From assembly GCA_946902985.2 (NCBI GenBank), contig OX336388.2, forward strand, positions 372,979,387 through 373,043,386: 64,000 nucleotides of DNA, written 5' to 3'. How positions within the stretch are numbered: the first letter of the stretch is position 1; the number at the start of each line of letters is the position of its first letter. This DNA is from Meconema thalassinum. Lineage: Eukaryota > Arthropoda > Insecta > Orthoptera > Tettigoniidae. Positions 34,881 to 45,830 of this stretch are shown in pieces. A program made the position numbers and the translations under genes. Under the pieces are notes generated by a model that ran no database searches, had not been told where the DNA came from, and saw nothing but the letters and a program-made list of their open reading frames with translations.

Positions 34881-36060
34881 ATATACTAGCAAACGCTGCT
34901 GTATTGTGGCAACATTAGCAGTCATTTTGCTCTAAATTTGTACTCGTGGCCTAACTTTCAATTTTTAGCCACGGCCACGCCTTTTATAATTTACATTATT
35001 TTTCAATTACTTAATGTTTGAGGTTTTATCCTCTATTGTTGTTGAAGCTGATTTCTAATCTCACTATTCTTGCCCTTGATATTCACTTATGGTAGCAACT
35101 TGAGATCCTCCACGTGAACATGGGAAATTATTTCTTTTGTTTGTTGTGCTCAGACAAAAAACTTGCTTAGCTACTATTTCTGTCAAGTTCATGATTTTTC
35201 ACAGATTTCTTTAGATTGTTTATTTCTTGTACAGTTCGCTCAGCTAACTTCCTACCTACGGTCATTCTCAATCTGTGCATCTTGATTATTGCGCTCTCTT
35301 AATCAAGCCTGTTTCTAGTCTCGCTAAATCTCTTATTAGTACTTTTCTTGTGGGAGATTTAGTGTATTCACAGCACAACAATCATTCACTACATAAATGG
35401 TTTGAGCTTAATCCTATTTATAAACTATTACTAATACTTGGATGGCCACGGGGCTTCCTTCCATCGTCCGACTCTGCTTTTGAACAAGTTCAAGGACATT
35501 TCCCCCTTAACATTGCTATTAAATTATTAAATTTTTATTAACCATTTATTGTTCTTCACCCTTTTTGGGAATACAAATTTGCTTCGATTGGGTTCTTCCC
35601 ATTGAACCAATTCTTCTGATTTCTTTCCCTAACCCGTTTCCTCATTCTTACTACATCTTCCCTATGGTGGCGATATAACAATTCCAATTTCTCCACATGG
35701 TTTAGCGAAAAAACAAAAATGGTTTAGTGACATATTTTAAACATGTCTAGCAGACAAATCATAGGTTCTATGACTCTGGGATTGCACCGTGCTTTGCAGC
35801 ATAAAAACCCGAAGAAATAACATCTGGGGTGGACCTGCATACGGCGAGTGGATCTCAAACAATTCCACGTTACGACAATCACTTTCAGGAAGGCTATTTG
35901 CCATGTCCAGGCCGGCAACATCGCATCAGCTGTCGCGAGTACATGTCTTATCTTAGAGGGATAACTGCTAGTCCTGAGCTCCATATTGATGAACACATTC
36001 CTCCCATCAACACAACTCCGTTCCCGTCCTCCTCCATTACAAACTTGCCAAGTCAATAAC
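34881..36060. other. No gene recognised; possible 5' part of the retroelement fragment that follows
   Basis: T-rich sequence with no clear reading frame. The last 240 bases (35820-36060) lead into the retrotransposon C-terminus but could not be aligned to its protein. Confidence 0.4.
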
Positions 36061-36074
36061 AATAAATATAATAT

Positions 36075-36408
36075 AAATGATCGATGGACTAACTTAAGGC
36101 AAACCAGTGCTACTAAGGAACAACTGAAGATGCCCTGTATCAAATCCAGGCCACCAGTATTTGATAAACACAGGAAGATTTGGACCACTCTGAATAGAAT
36201 ACGAACTAATTGTGGTAGATGCGCCGATTCCCTACATAAATGGGGGATGACATCCTCCCCGCGCTGTGATTGTGGTGCTGTACGTCAAACGGTTCAACAC
36301 ATTGTCCAAGCATGCCCCTTACGAGCATTCCATGGTGACCCGCAGGAGTTCCTCTTCGCAACAAATAAGGCTATTGAATACATCACAAATCTGGATATCT
36401 GTTTGTGA
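36075..36408 (+). pseudogene. C-terminal fragment of a Jockey/CR1-like non-LTR retrotransposon
   Basis: The frame ends at 36408 and carries KIWTTLNRIRTNCGRC, HKWG and the cysteine cluster CDCGAVRQTVQHIVQAC. This C-terminal zinc-knuckle-like region follows the polymerase in Jockey-type elements and matches the one at about 57340-57480. The rest of the element is missing. A short AT-rich 3' tail with TAAAATAAAAAA follows to about 36490. Confidence 0.8.
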
Positions 36409-36489
36409 CTCAGTGTGTAGATGATTATGTAAATATGTATATAGTCTATAATTATCTTAGTGCAATGTGTTTCCAAAATCTAAAATAAA

Positions 36490-36830
36490 AAATCTTCGAG
36501 GTGAAGGGAAGCATATTCGAAACTCTGTTGTTCCTAGTCTGTGGCAACTGGTTGGGCAAGTTACCTCCCCTCAGTTGTCTGCGAGACCTACCCCGGTGAA
36601 TACCGGCTGTTCTGTTAGTCCCGTGGCACTTCCTCGATCCGGTTTTGTACACAGTAGCAAGCAGTGTTGTCAAGAGTGACGTACTTTTACTCCTGTTTTC
36701 TCCCAAACCACGCCCTTTTTACTATAAGGTTTTCACGTCTTTCGGTGCTTCCTAACCTGGGGAATCGTATGTACTCGGATAACGGATCTGACTCCACCCA
36801 CCATGTATAAAACAAGTATTCAGACAAATT
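36490..36830. other. No gene seen
   Basis: Unrecognised mixed-composition sequence. Confidence 0.4.
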
Positions 36831-36849
36831 ACATACACAACTCACACCG

Positions 36850-36897
36850 AAGTACACGGGGCTACATGACCACGATGTCATAAATCCCTAAACGAAA
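36850..36897 (+). repeat. Family G repeat fragment
   Basis: GTACACGGGGCTACATGACC then ACGATGTC and CCCTAAA matches the 3' end of the SINE at 40501-40952. Confidence 0.65.
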
Positions 36898-36939
36898 CAA
36901 CTTTCGTTGAATCTTCCAGCATGGAAACCAAAAAAGTTA

Positions 36940-36940
<1 letters not shown>

Positions 36941-37009
<69 letters not shown>
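36941..37009. repeat. (TTA)n microsatellite
   Basis: About 23 near-perfect ATT/TTA triplets. Confidence 0.95.
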
Positions 37010-37345
37010 GGAACAAAATTAGAACTTCGCGACCAACAAGAATGCTATATTTCAATTCCCAAAGGACATTTACCTAGTTAGAAAAGAGGAAATGAGGACG
37101 TATCTCCTGCCTAGCGACAATTGCATCCCATCCATCTCGGAAACTCGTTTCTTCTCTCCAAGATAAATCGGAAGAGGAAGCAATGATTGCATTCGTTGGG
37201 CCGTAGAATTAATTGCTTTCTCACAAGAAAGGAACTCGTTGTTCACGAGGATTTCTAATAACCAACAGTCGTCTTAGAGAGTCACAGCCCGTTATTTTAA
37301 TTTCATTTCAAATCAGGGTTCGGAAATATAATATCATATCAATTT
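37010..37345. other. No gene seen
   Basis: Unrecognised AT-rich spacer. Confidence 0.45.
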
Positions 37346-37560
37346 TATATAAAAACAAGAAGTTCCGTGACGAACTAAAGTACTTTTCATGCCAATGATT
37401 ATTCTACAGTATATGAACCTATCTAGAATAATGACGAAATTAAGTTGGTAATATTGAAATGTCTAATTAGTTCGAAATATTCCTGGTATAATGTAGCCTA
37501 ATAGAGCACTACAGTTGGCAGCCCTGGTGACTGAATATATTCTTAGTTCCATCTCTTAAG
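37346..37560 (-). mobile_element. Family H copy 7, 3' part (split by a 9.16-kb insertion)
   Basis: In minus orientation it ends TTTAGTTCGTCACGGAACTT then CTTGTT, the family 3' palindrome. It stops at TTAA (37557-37560), exactly where the family text continues at 46724. Confidence 0.92.
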
Positions 37561-37712
37561 GCTGTGCGGTCAAAAATTGAAATTTTATTTTTATTTTTAT
37601 TTTTACTCTTAATCTCTAATGTAGGTCTTTGTGAGATATTATATGCGTTTTGAAGAAAATAACGACGGCTCGTTTGCTGAGGACATGGCTTCAAAGTGGC
37701 TATTTTGAGCGT

Positions 37713-37988
37713 TAAAGGTACAATCTCCACGACGAAACTAATAATCGGAAGACACCGAAATTTATGTACAACAACCCCTGTAGTAGTACCTGCAATAGGA
37801 ACAATTCTTATTACGAAATTCAAATTTTGTATTAACCTCTTCAGATTTGAATACCATTTTTAGTGAGAAAAAATTGTTATATTAACTTCAAAGTTTTATT
37901 AATTTGATGTGGCTCTTATACTGAGCAGTAGAAAAGTTCGATAAAGAAAATTGGTTCAGCGATATACCCGTGGTGATTGTACCTTTCA
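37713..37988. repeat. Small inverted-repeat segment
   Basis: AAAGGTACAATCTCCACG on the left is matched in inverted form by CGTGGTGATTGTACCTTT on the right, enclosing about 240 noncoding bases. Confidence 0.5.
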
Positions 37989-38240
37989 GACTCTACAAAA
38001 CGCAGGTTGAATCAGTCACACACACATACACACACGCGCGCACACACACAGCGGTAAGACAAGGTCTTGGGCAAGAGCGCGCTCGGCCACCTGCCTTACC
38101 CTCTCCTTCAACACCTTTGCTATCGCAGCTTCCGCCTCCCTCCCGCCCTGACTCATCATGCCAGTCCACACGACCACAGTCTAGAGCAGAGTTTACCAAC
38201 CTTTTGAAGTTCACGGCACCCTTGGGAATAACATTAAACA

Positions 38241-39338
38241 CTACTGTCGACCAAAGTATTATGTGTACTCGAGTTTGAAGGTTGTTTGTGAAGTAACCAA
38301 TAGACATACATAAAATCCAATAACATCATCATTTTCGTCGTTCTATTGTACGTTAGTTCATGTAGGTTTGGAATTTTTAGTTTATATTTTAATATTTTTT
38401 ATCGCAGTTGGAACACAAAAAGTGCCCGTTTTTAAGCGTGTTTCAACCATGCGTCACATTTAAGAATTATTATCTCACAAACCCGTCATCAGATCGAATC
38501 CAAATTTTAACACAATATACATCGGAATATTGTATAACTGGTTTATTAATTTCAAAATTTTGCGTGTCCAAGAAACAAAGTTGTTATCATTTGTGTAAGG
38601 TAACGTTTTCTCGGCTTGGGGTGGTTGGAATATGTAGTTCTTGGTCGCGTAGAACTCCTTATACATCAAAAAGTTATGCTGTATGACTTTAAAATACGTA
38701 AATTAATTCACTTAATTTATATCGGTTTATATTGGAACGGGGAAATACGACCTCGCCTCGCTCGGCAGTTATGGGCTCCATCTCAGCAACGCAGTACAGC
38801 TTACCCCTGAGCGGCTGGCTGGTGAATAATGCCTTATTTCCACGAACAAACACAAACCGATATAAAATAAGTGAATTAATTTACGTATTTCACAGTCATA
38901 AACCATAACTTCTTGATGAATATGGATTACAATGCGACCAAGAGCTATATTTTCCAACCACCCCGAGCCGAGAAAAAGTTACCTTACAAAAATGATAACT
39001 TTGTTTCTTGGACACACAAAATTTTGAAATTAATAAACCAGTTATACAGCATTCCGATGTATATTGTGTTAAAATTTGCATTCGATCTGATGACGGAGTT
39101 TTGAGATAATAATTCTTAAATGTGACGCATGGTTGAAACACGCTTAAAAATGGGCACATTTTGTGTTCCAACTGCGATAAAAAATATTAAAATATAAATT
39201 AAAAATTCCAAACCTACATGAACTAACGTACAATAGAACGACGAAAATGATAATGTTATTGGATTTTATGTAGGTCTATTGGTTACTTCACAAACAACCT
39301 TCAAACTCGAGTGCACATAATACTTTGGTCGACAGTAG
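38241..39338. repeat. 1.1-kb palindrome, about 0.5-kb arms
   Basis: The left arm starts CTACTGTCGACCAAAGTATT at 38241; the right arm ends with its complement at 39338. The arms run about 500 bp each (for example AATACGTAAATTAATTCACT near 38690 and its complement near 38870) around a spacer of about 100 bp. Mismatches are scattered, so this is not an assembly mirror of identical sequence. Short frames in the arms simply mirror each other. Confidence 0.9.
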
Positions 39339-39491
39339 GGGGCACCTTTCCTTGAATAAAAAAAGAATTATGTTTCATATGTAAATTTATTGAAATATTT
39401 TATAATAAGTAACGTACACCATAACATAATACAGTCAACTTTACTACAGTCAGTGAGTAAAAATACATCAATAATTTTGTTCGATAAATCG

Positions 39492-41743
39492 TTAATATGA
39501 AACTTGTGATTGATGCTTAGAGCACAGGTACGTGATATCGGGCCTTGCAGTTGACAATGAAACACGCAAATCATCCTCAAGGTTATTCAGTCTATTTCTT
39601 GCTTTGGATTTTATTGTCACCAGAGCAGAGAAGGCTTGCTCGCATAGATAGGATTTTGGAAAGGGCGAAAGTGTGTTAATTGCTTTCTTCATTAGGTTAG
39701 GATACTACTCTCTCCGCTGAAGCCCAAAAGTAGCCACCGACGCCTCACTCTTGGTGAACTTACCTTTGAGTGTGGAATCGGCACAAAGATCAATAAATTC
39801 ATCTCGTTCGCAACCAGTGAAATCTATTTCCTCGTACTATCTATGAAATCAAATGGTGAGACAACCCAGTTGACATTCATAGTGGAAATAGATGGAAAGT
39901 ATGTATCTATTGCATCTTGCAATCTTGATAAGTGATCACAAATTCGGTCTTTCAGCTTACCCAGATCGTTAACTACTGCCAGATGAAGAAAGTTTGAACG
40001 ATCTCCTTTCTGAACTGCAGACTTCCAAGAACTAAGTTTTCTTTTAAAATCTTTCATTTTATTGGTTGAGGAAATTATTGTTTCCTGTCTACCCTGCATT
40101 GAAACATTCAGTTAATTCAGTTTATGAAAAATATCTGCCAGATACGACAGTTCCAAGCACCAAGAATCAGTTAGTAACAGCTCATAAAATGTATCTTGAT
40201 TTTCATCCTTAAAAAGAGTTTTCACCTGTTCTCTAAGTTCAAGAAACTGCTTCAATACACGACCCCGCGACAACTACCTTACTCTGTATGAAGTAACAAA
40301 GAGGTATGAGGTGCATCCGTTGCGAGACATAACTGTTTAAAAATCCTGCACATTAAAGGTCGAGACTTGATGTAGTTCACCATTTTCACAACTTCGTTAA
40401 ACACTGCAGCAAAATCTTGAGCTCTGGCAGTAAAAAACTTTAAATTTCCCAGACATAGATTGTGCACCATCTGTACATATACCACAACAGTCTTTCCATG
40501 CCGGCCGAAGTCGTCGGATTTTTTAAGAGAGTTAAAAATCCCTCAGTATGCCTTCCTTCGGAGGGGAAGTAAATCCGGCGGTCCCATGTCATAGATTTAT
40601 GGCATGTTAAAGAACCTTCCACTAATTACACCTGTGTGAAGCTAAATTGTATAGGTTAAGAATGTAAACAACGCTCTTAGGTTCCTACGTTCGTTGCCAA
40701 GAGCCGACTGCGGTGGCGTTTGGTAGCTAAGTTCTGAACTAGTAGTCATTAACGGTGGCGTTTGGCAGCAAAAGTCGGAACTACTTGAAAAATTCAAAAG
40801 ACTGCAGTCCTTACTTGAATTAAAAACAGATAACACGCACTAATACAGTCATCACAATTAACACCGGTTATCAGACAGATTCTACACACACTAAAGTACA
40901 CGGGGCTACATGACCGCGTTGTCGCAGCCCCTAAACTTAAGAACCAACCAACCAGTCTTTCCATGAAAGATCTTGGTCATTGAGAAAGGAATTAATAGAA
41001 ACGAAAATATCATGGCCTGAGGTTGTAGTCTCTAGCGGTCTACAGAACAGAAACTGCTCATTAATATCTTTATCATCAATATATTTGGTAAAACCAAGGA
41101 GTTGCAGTTTGTCACCACTATCGATACTCTCATCTACTTGCAAAGCAAATGCTCGATCAGTTTTTATTTTCCCCACGACTTGTTCGTTGATATTGCAAAC
41201 ATTTCAGATATCCTGCGACTGATTGTGTTGTTGGAAAGAGGAAATTTCGAAATTTGATTAGCTGCTCCTTCACCAAGTATTGTTGAAACTATAATTTTCC
41301 ATGCAGGACCTATGATTTCCTCTCCCAGAGTATGAGGTGTGTGTGTGAATCTTTTTTCCTATCAGTTCTGCTACTTTAAACGAGGCTTCAAGAGCAGTAT
41401 CACTTATGGTCATTCTCTTTACCATTCGCACAGCTGTTTTTTTTCTCCCCTTCTAGTACACGTGAAAAATACATCACACTCTTCCCTGACCCACTAGGAT
41501 GCTTAATTGTGAGATGCCACTTCAGTTTGCTAGGTACCATGGCCTCGTGTTTCGCCACAAACTAAACACACAGGGATAGGGTTTTCCTCGTTCTTATTCC
41601 ACGTAAATCCATACACTACGTAACTGTCCTGGTATGTTCTTTTCTTTCGTTTGTCTTCTTTATGTTGAATTCAACGGTTCGGGAGTAGCATCCGACTGTT
41701 CACTTTCACTGTCCAGGCGTTTACGTTTAACAATGAACTTGTC
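39492..41743 (-). pseudogene. ZBED5-like hAT transposase, many frameshifts, split by a SINE
   Basis: Read from 41743 downward: MDKFIVKRKRLDSESE at the start; a BED finger with CLVCGE and MVPSKLKWHLTIKHPS; FALQVDESIDSGDKLQLLGF (region of the first catalytic Asp); FLFCRPLETTTSGHDIF; then SWKDC, interrupted by a SINE, continuing CCGICTDGAQSMSGK (second Asp). Further on are VVKMVNYIKSRPLMCRIF, the KGDRSNFLHLAV helical region, and the C-terminal dimerisation segment LCEQAFSALVTIKSKARNRL. Several frame changes and stops make it non-functional. The order of all blocks is colinear with ZBED5/SCAND3-type transposases (family knowledge). Confidence 0.9.
40501..40952 (+). mobile_element. SINE-like insertion (452 bp) with 13-bp target duplication
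   Basis: Flanked by CAGTCTTTCCATG at 40488-40500 and 40953-40965. It starts CCGGCCGAAGTCGTCGGATT, contains CATGTCATAGATTTATGGCA and GTTAAAGAACC, and ends with family G text (CGGGGCTACATGACCGCG) plus an ACCAACCAAC tail. Removing it restores the hAT frame. Confidence 0.92.
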
Positions 41744-41749
41744 CATAGC

Positions 41750-42810
41750 TAAACACTGCTAATCAACGCCAAGAAAACATGTTAAAGTGGCGTAAGAACG
41801 GGTACACTTTTATATACTTATATATATGTAAGTGACTGATGTGAAACAGCTTTTGTCAAAGCATTTCGGCCCTGAGTGGCACAACTGAGAGGATCTAGGC
41901 TTCTACCGAGACTTGCTACTATGTGGCGAAGACATAGCTCGACAAAATGTATCTGAAGTAGAAGAAGAAGAGGACCCCATGGAACATGACGTTGCTGTGC
42001 AGTCCAATGGACTCTATTTCGCCTAGTTTGAAAAGCTGTGAGCATATTGTGAATGGAAATTTAAGGTTGAAAGGTTACTTTTATTGTATACTGGGTAGTT
42101 TCTTAGAGAACTTTAAAATATAGCAATAATTTCACTTTCACATAGAAACCATAATTACTGACTTAATGAAACTAATCCAAAACTACTTAAGTCCTAGATC
42201 CTGTATCAAAACTGCTTAAGTGCAATATATTTTCTATTATTACGTAAAAACTGCTTTTACTGTATTTTTAAAACATACATAAAATGAAAACTAATCGTAT
42301 TTTGTAACTATCATACAAACTGTTTCTATTTAAACGCGCACGGATAACCCAAGACAGTTTTTTGCCCTTTCTCACAAATTTCATGAAATTGACTTAGGTA
42401 GTTCTGGAATTGGACGACTCACATACATATCTTTATAACCTCTGTTATTTATTTTTTTGTTATTTAATTTCCAATGAATTTGTTATTATTAAGTCCCTTT
42501 TTTGTGTTAAATTTTATTGTTTGTTTTCTTACTGTCAATACTTTATATTGTTATACAGTCAGTATAAAATGGTGTACTTCGTACCTGTATCAGATTATTA
42601 CTAAAAAAAGATGTTTCAATATAGAACAATATGATATGTAAATGATTTTTCAAAATCTGAAATAATAAAATTTATTTTCATGAGAATATTTGCTCATAAT
42701 AAAATATGTGAGTGTTTCGTTTACAGAATGTTAAAAATTATTTATGAGTTACTTTATAAAATTCTGTAAGTTATATTCGCAGAATAAAACATGTTTAAAA
42801 TCAATAGAAC
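41750..42810. other. AT-rich spacer within the TTAA segment
   Basis: No recognised motif or repeat. Short AT-rich frames only. Confidence 0.45.
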
Positions 42811-42813
42811 TTG

Positions 42814-43264
42814 ATAGGCCAGGCGACAGGTCGGAAAAAAGCCTCAATAAGGAAATAATTAGTGGAAAGCTGGAAATTGCTTTAATCGCTTTATTTTGAC
42901 CCAGATATTACTCTCCCAAGTTTTCCCCCTTCAAGCGAAGTCGGTGTTGGCCCTTCTGGCCCTAAGAAGGTACCATTTTTTTCTTTTCTAATATCTCCCA
43001 AACCATCAACTTTATCAACAAAATGCCTATCATAAAAATAATCTAGAGTAAATTTTCTACAAAAATGCTCTCTACCTTTTGTCTCTAATGTGAACTGTTA
43101 CGATGCTACGACCATTCAAATTGGAGCCCTTTTAGATTCTTGCGGAAAAGCTATGGAAATGATATGCCATATCAAAGTTTCTACATATTATAAAATATTT
43201 GTCAGCATTCCAGGTCCACAAGCTGTTAACTTGTTACAAGTATAACAGATTTTCAATGTAAACA
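42814..43264 (+). repeat. Left terminal inverted repeat
   Basis: About 450 bp; the tip is ATAGGCCAGGCGACAGGT. Pairs with 45063-45504. Confidence 0.92.
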
Positions 43265-45059
43265 GCTGTGGCCTCAATTTCTCCATCATCGCTTTCATCG
43301 TCTGTATCGGTACATTTGTCCAACGTCACAGGGCGCTCAAGATTAACATCGATGTCTCCGTCACAATCACCCATATCATCTTCCTCTGCAGCATTTGTAC
43401 ATGACCGTCCCATACAATTCATGCAGATTCTGGAGCATCGGAGGCCCGTTTTCCTGCAACCACAAGCTGCGTTACATCCTTCCGAACATTTGCTGGACAC
43501 TGTGTTTAGAAGCGTTTTTGGCACCGGATCCCTCGTAGGTATGGGAGCCAAACCACATTGAGAATTTTTCCAGCCCCAATCCAGTGGATTTGTATCATTT
43601 CCATACCATGTTTGGATTTGATATGTTCTTAAAGAGTGCTCACGTGTCGCTGATTCGGTGGGAGGTAAGCTTGCGAGATTAAATCGTTGTTTGCTTAGAG
43701 ATTTTTCAAACAGTTGGAACCGCAGCTCATTCAGGGTATTCCCCGTGGTTTTGTTGTCATAAAGCCCAGCCAAAACCAACTGGCCCGCTTTGTCAATTTC
43801 ATCGGGGTTTGCGTTCACGCCTCGGAAAACCCTAACAGCTGTCTGCAGTTCCTCATTACTCTTCAGCAGTGTTACGAATTTCATTTTGCACTGCCTGTGA
43901 AACGAAGACGTTATATCGCACCCACTAAACGCATGCAAAAATAGGAAGTTTTCTTGCACACATGTTGGGAGATTGAAACTTGTTGTGCAAAGTAGTTGTT
44001 GTTTGGTTGAACCTTTGCCGGGTTTCATAAAATACATTTTCGTGGAGGGTGGCACACAAGCCGCCAAGATGACCAGGATATATATATCTTCAGCCACTAT
44101 AATGACTGAATTGTCGGGCCGAGATAACTCGAGTGGGGTGGTAACGATCAGCACATCGGCATCTTCTGGAGCTTGTCTGGTTTCGATTCCTTCGCTTTCG
44201 AATTTGACGCGCAACAAGTCGATCAATCTTCGTTTGTTTGTGACATTAGACAAAAGTTTGCTTGTGGCATAGGTGCCGTCATGGACTCATAGAAAAACAT
44301 TAGCAGCTTCATGCTTGTGCGATCGTCGAAGACGTTCAACGGACTTGGTACTGCGAGCTGCTGGGTCGTCAGGATACCCATAGAAAATAATGACACTGTT
44401 TTTGAAGTATCTTTTAACGTAACTCGCATATTTGGCACTAATGTCGACAAAAGTATCGGTTCGGTGCCAAATTACACGGTGCAGAAGACATCCTCCGTCG
44501 AGAACATGATGTAGGTCCTCAAATTAGGGCTCATCGGTAACAGGATCGAATAATTTATAGAACACAGACTTTTTCGTCTACGCATTCCCGCTTTATCAAA
44601 GATCGCAACCGGATACGGAGCTAGTTCAAACTGGAAATATTGTTTCAATTCTGCATCGGATTTCTTTGCAAGGCAAATGCATTGGAAAAGAACAAGAGGA
44701 TCAACAGGAATATCCGTGTTGCGGATTTTTATTTTCGAATTTACCGCGCGGAGAGGCATCACGCCATTTCTTCTAAGGAACTTCACATCGTGAAAATTGT
44801 TGCCGGTTATGCCTTTTTGTGCTGCTATGCCAATTCCATAGGCCATGTGACAAGTGATTTGTCCATCCCCGACAACTCCTGTGCTTAACGAAACAACGTG
44901 TTGTCCACGAGGAAAGGGCTCTTGAGTTGATAACCATCCAACAAATTTTCTCAAGTCCGCATCATGCCGCGAGATCCGCGCACACCGTGCATCCACATGC
45001 TGTTCTGTAGTCGAAAACTCAATATTGCAAAATGATACTAATGGTAGGTATTTTGCCAC
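43234..45059 (-). pseudogene. PIN-like nuclease region plus tesmin/TSO1-type CXC domain protein (5'-incomplete, two lesions)
   Basis: Coding runs from 45059 to 43234 on the minus strand with one frameshift near 44520 and one in-frame TGA at 44287-44289. Part 1 (45059 to about 44520) has STTEQHVDARCARISR, STGVVGD and PVDPLVLFQC. The middle reads HHVLDGGCLLHRVIW and VDISAKYASYVKRYF. Part 2 has a PIN/FEN-like core: QAPEDADVLIV, IIVAEDIYILVILAA, MYFMKPGKG and FLFLHAFSGCDITSSF. A cysteine-rich CXC stretch (CSEGC...CGCRKTGLRCSRIC..C) follows, then an acidic tail. I recognise this as a repetitive invertebrate gene family of unknown function. Related proteins usually have a longer N-terminus, and an Asp where this one has Tyr in EDIYIL. 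The reading starts at a GTG in mid-protein, so the 5' part is missing or lay in an exon elsewhere. Confidence 0.85.
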
Positions 45060-45062
45060 AGA

Positions 45063-45504
45063 TGTTTACATTGAAAATCTGTTATACTTGTAACAAGATA
45101 ACAGCTTGTGCATCTGGAATGCTGACAAATATTAAAACATGTAGAAACGTTGATATGGCATATCATTTCCATAGCTTTTCCGCATGAATCAAAAAGGGCT
45201 CCACTTTGAATGGTCGTAGCATCGTAACGGTTCACATTAGAGACAAAAGGTGGGGAAAATGTTGGTAGGAAATTTACTCTAGATTATTTTTTATAATAGG
45301 TATTTTGTTGATAAAGTTGAAGATTTGGGAGATATTTGCAAAAAATTGAAAAATGGTACCTTCTTAGGGCCAGAAGGGCCAACACCGACTTCGCTCGAGG
45401 GAGAAACTTGGGAGAGTAATATCTGGGTCCAAATAAAGCGATTAAAGCAATTTCCAGCTTTCCACTAATTATTTCCTTATTGAACTACCTGTCGCCTGGC
45501 CTAT
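45063..45504 (-). repeat. Right terminal inverted repeat
   Basis: Inverted partner of 42814-43264; the tip is the complement of ATAGGCCAGGCGACAGGT. Confidence 0.92.
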
Positions 45505-45532
45505 TATGCGAGTTGTAATCTTCAATATATAT

Positions 45533-45536
<4 letters not shown>

Positions 45537-45580
<44 letters not shown>
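45537..45580. repeat. (TA)n microsatellite
   Basis: About 22 TA units directly beside a SINE. Confidence 0.95.
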
Positions 45581-45582
<2 letters not shown>

Positions 45583-45584
45583 CA

Positions 45585-45830
45585 ATTTGCCTTACGTCGC
45601 ACCGACACAGATACTGTAGGTCTTATGGCGACGATGGGATAGGAAAGACTAGCAGTGGGAAGGAAGCGGCTGTGGCCTTTATTAAGGTACAGCGCCCATT
45701 TGCCTGGTGTGAAAATGGGAAACCAGGGACAACCATCTCCCGGGCTACCGACAGGGGGGTTCGAACCCACTATTTCCGGAATGAAAGCTCACAGCTGCAC
45801 AACCCTAACCACAACCTCACTCCGTGAATC
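45585..45830 (-). mobile_element. SINE S3 copy (central domain, tRNA-like head)
   Basis: On the minus strand the head has a B-box GGGTTCGAACCCC-like region (plus strand GGGGGGTTCGAACCCACT), then the central domain GGTTTCCCATTTTCACACCA with GGCAAATGG and AAGGCCACAGCCGCTTCC. It ends GTCGGTGCGACGTAAGGCAA followed by a TA tract. I recognise this text as a common insect SINE (recollection). Confidence 0.8.

Larger units (their letters stand above)
38192..41745 (-). mobile_element. hAT (ZBED-type) transposon relic
   Basis: CAGAGTTTACCAACCTTTTG then TTCACGGCACCC at 38192 resembles the 3' terminal repeat of ZBED/Charlie-like hAT elements. The transposase relic lies at 39492-41743 on the minus strand. 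The other terminal repeat was not found, so the element is probably truncated beyond the N-terminus. It carries a SINE (40501-40952) and encloses the palindrome at 38241-39338. Confidence 0.7.
42814..45504. mobile_element. Long-TIR element carrying a PIN-like/CXC gene
   Basis: The left arm, 42814-43264, and right arm, 45063-45504, are inverted copies of about 445 bp. Identical runs include GGCCAGGCGACAGGT at the tips and TAAGGAAATAATTAGTGGAA, GTCGGTGTTGGCCCTTCTGG and GGAAAAGCTATGGAAATGAT inside, with small indels. The only coding content is the gene at 43234-45059, whose stop codon lies in the left arm. TA sits at both tips (42815-42816 and 45502-45503), compatible with a TA duplication, but a longer one is not visible. 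The layout is that of a DNA transposon with long terminal repeats, yet no known transposase core is recognised. Either the gene is the element's own mobility gene or it was captured. Confidence 0.9.

Noticed and set aside
38408..39171. Paired similar frames of about 90 codons
   Set aside because: They are mirror images produced by the palindrome arms; no protein family resemblance.
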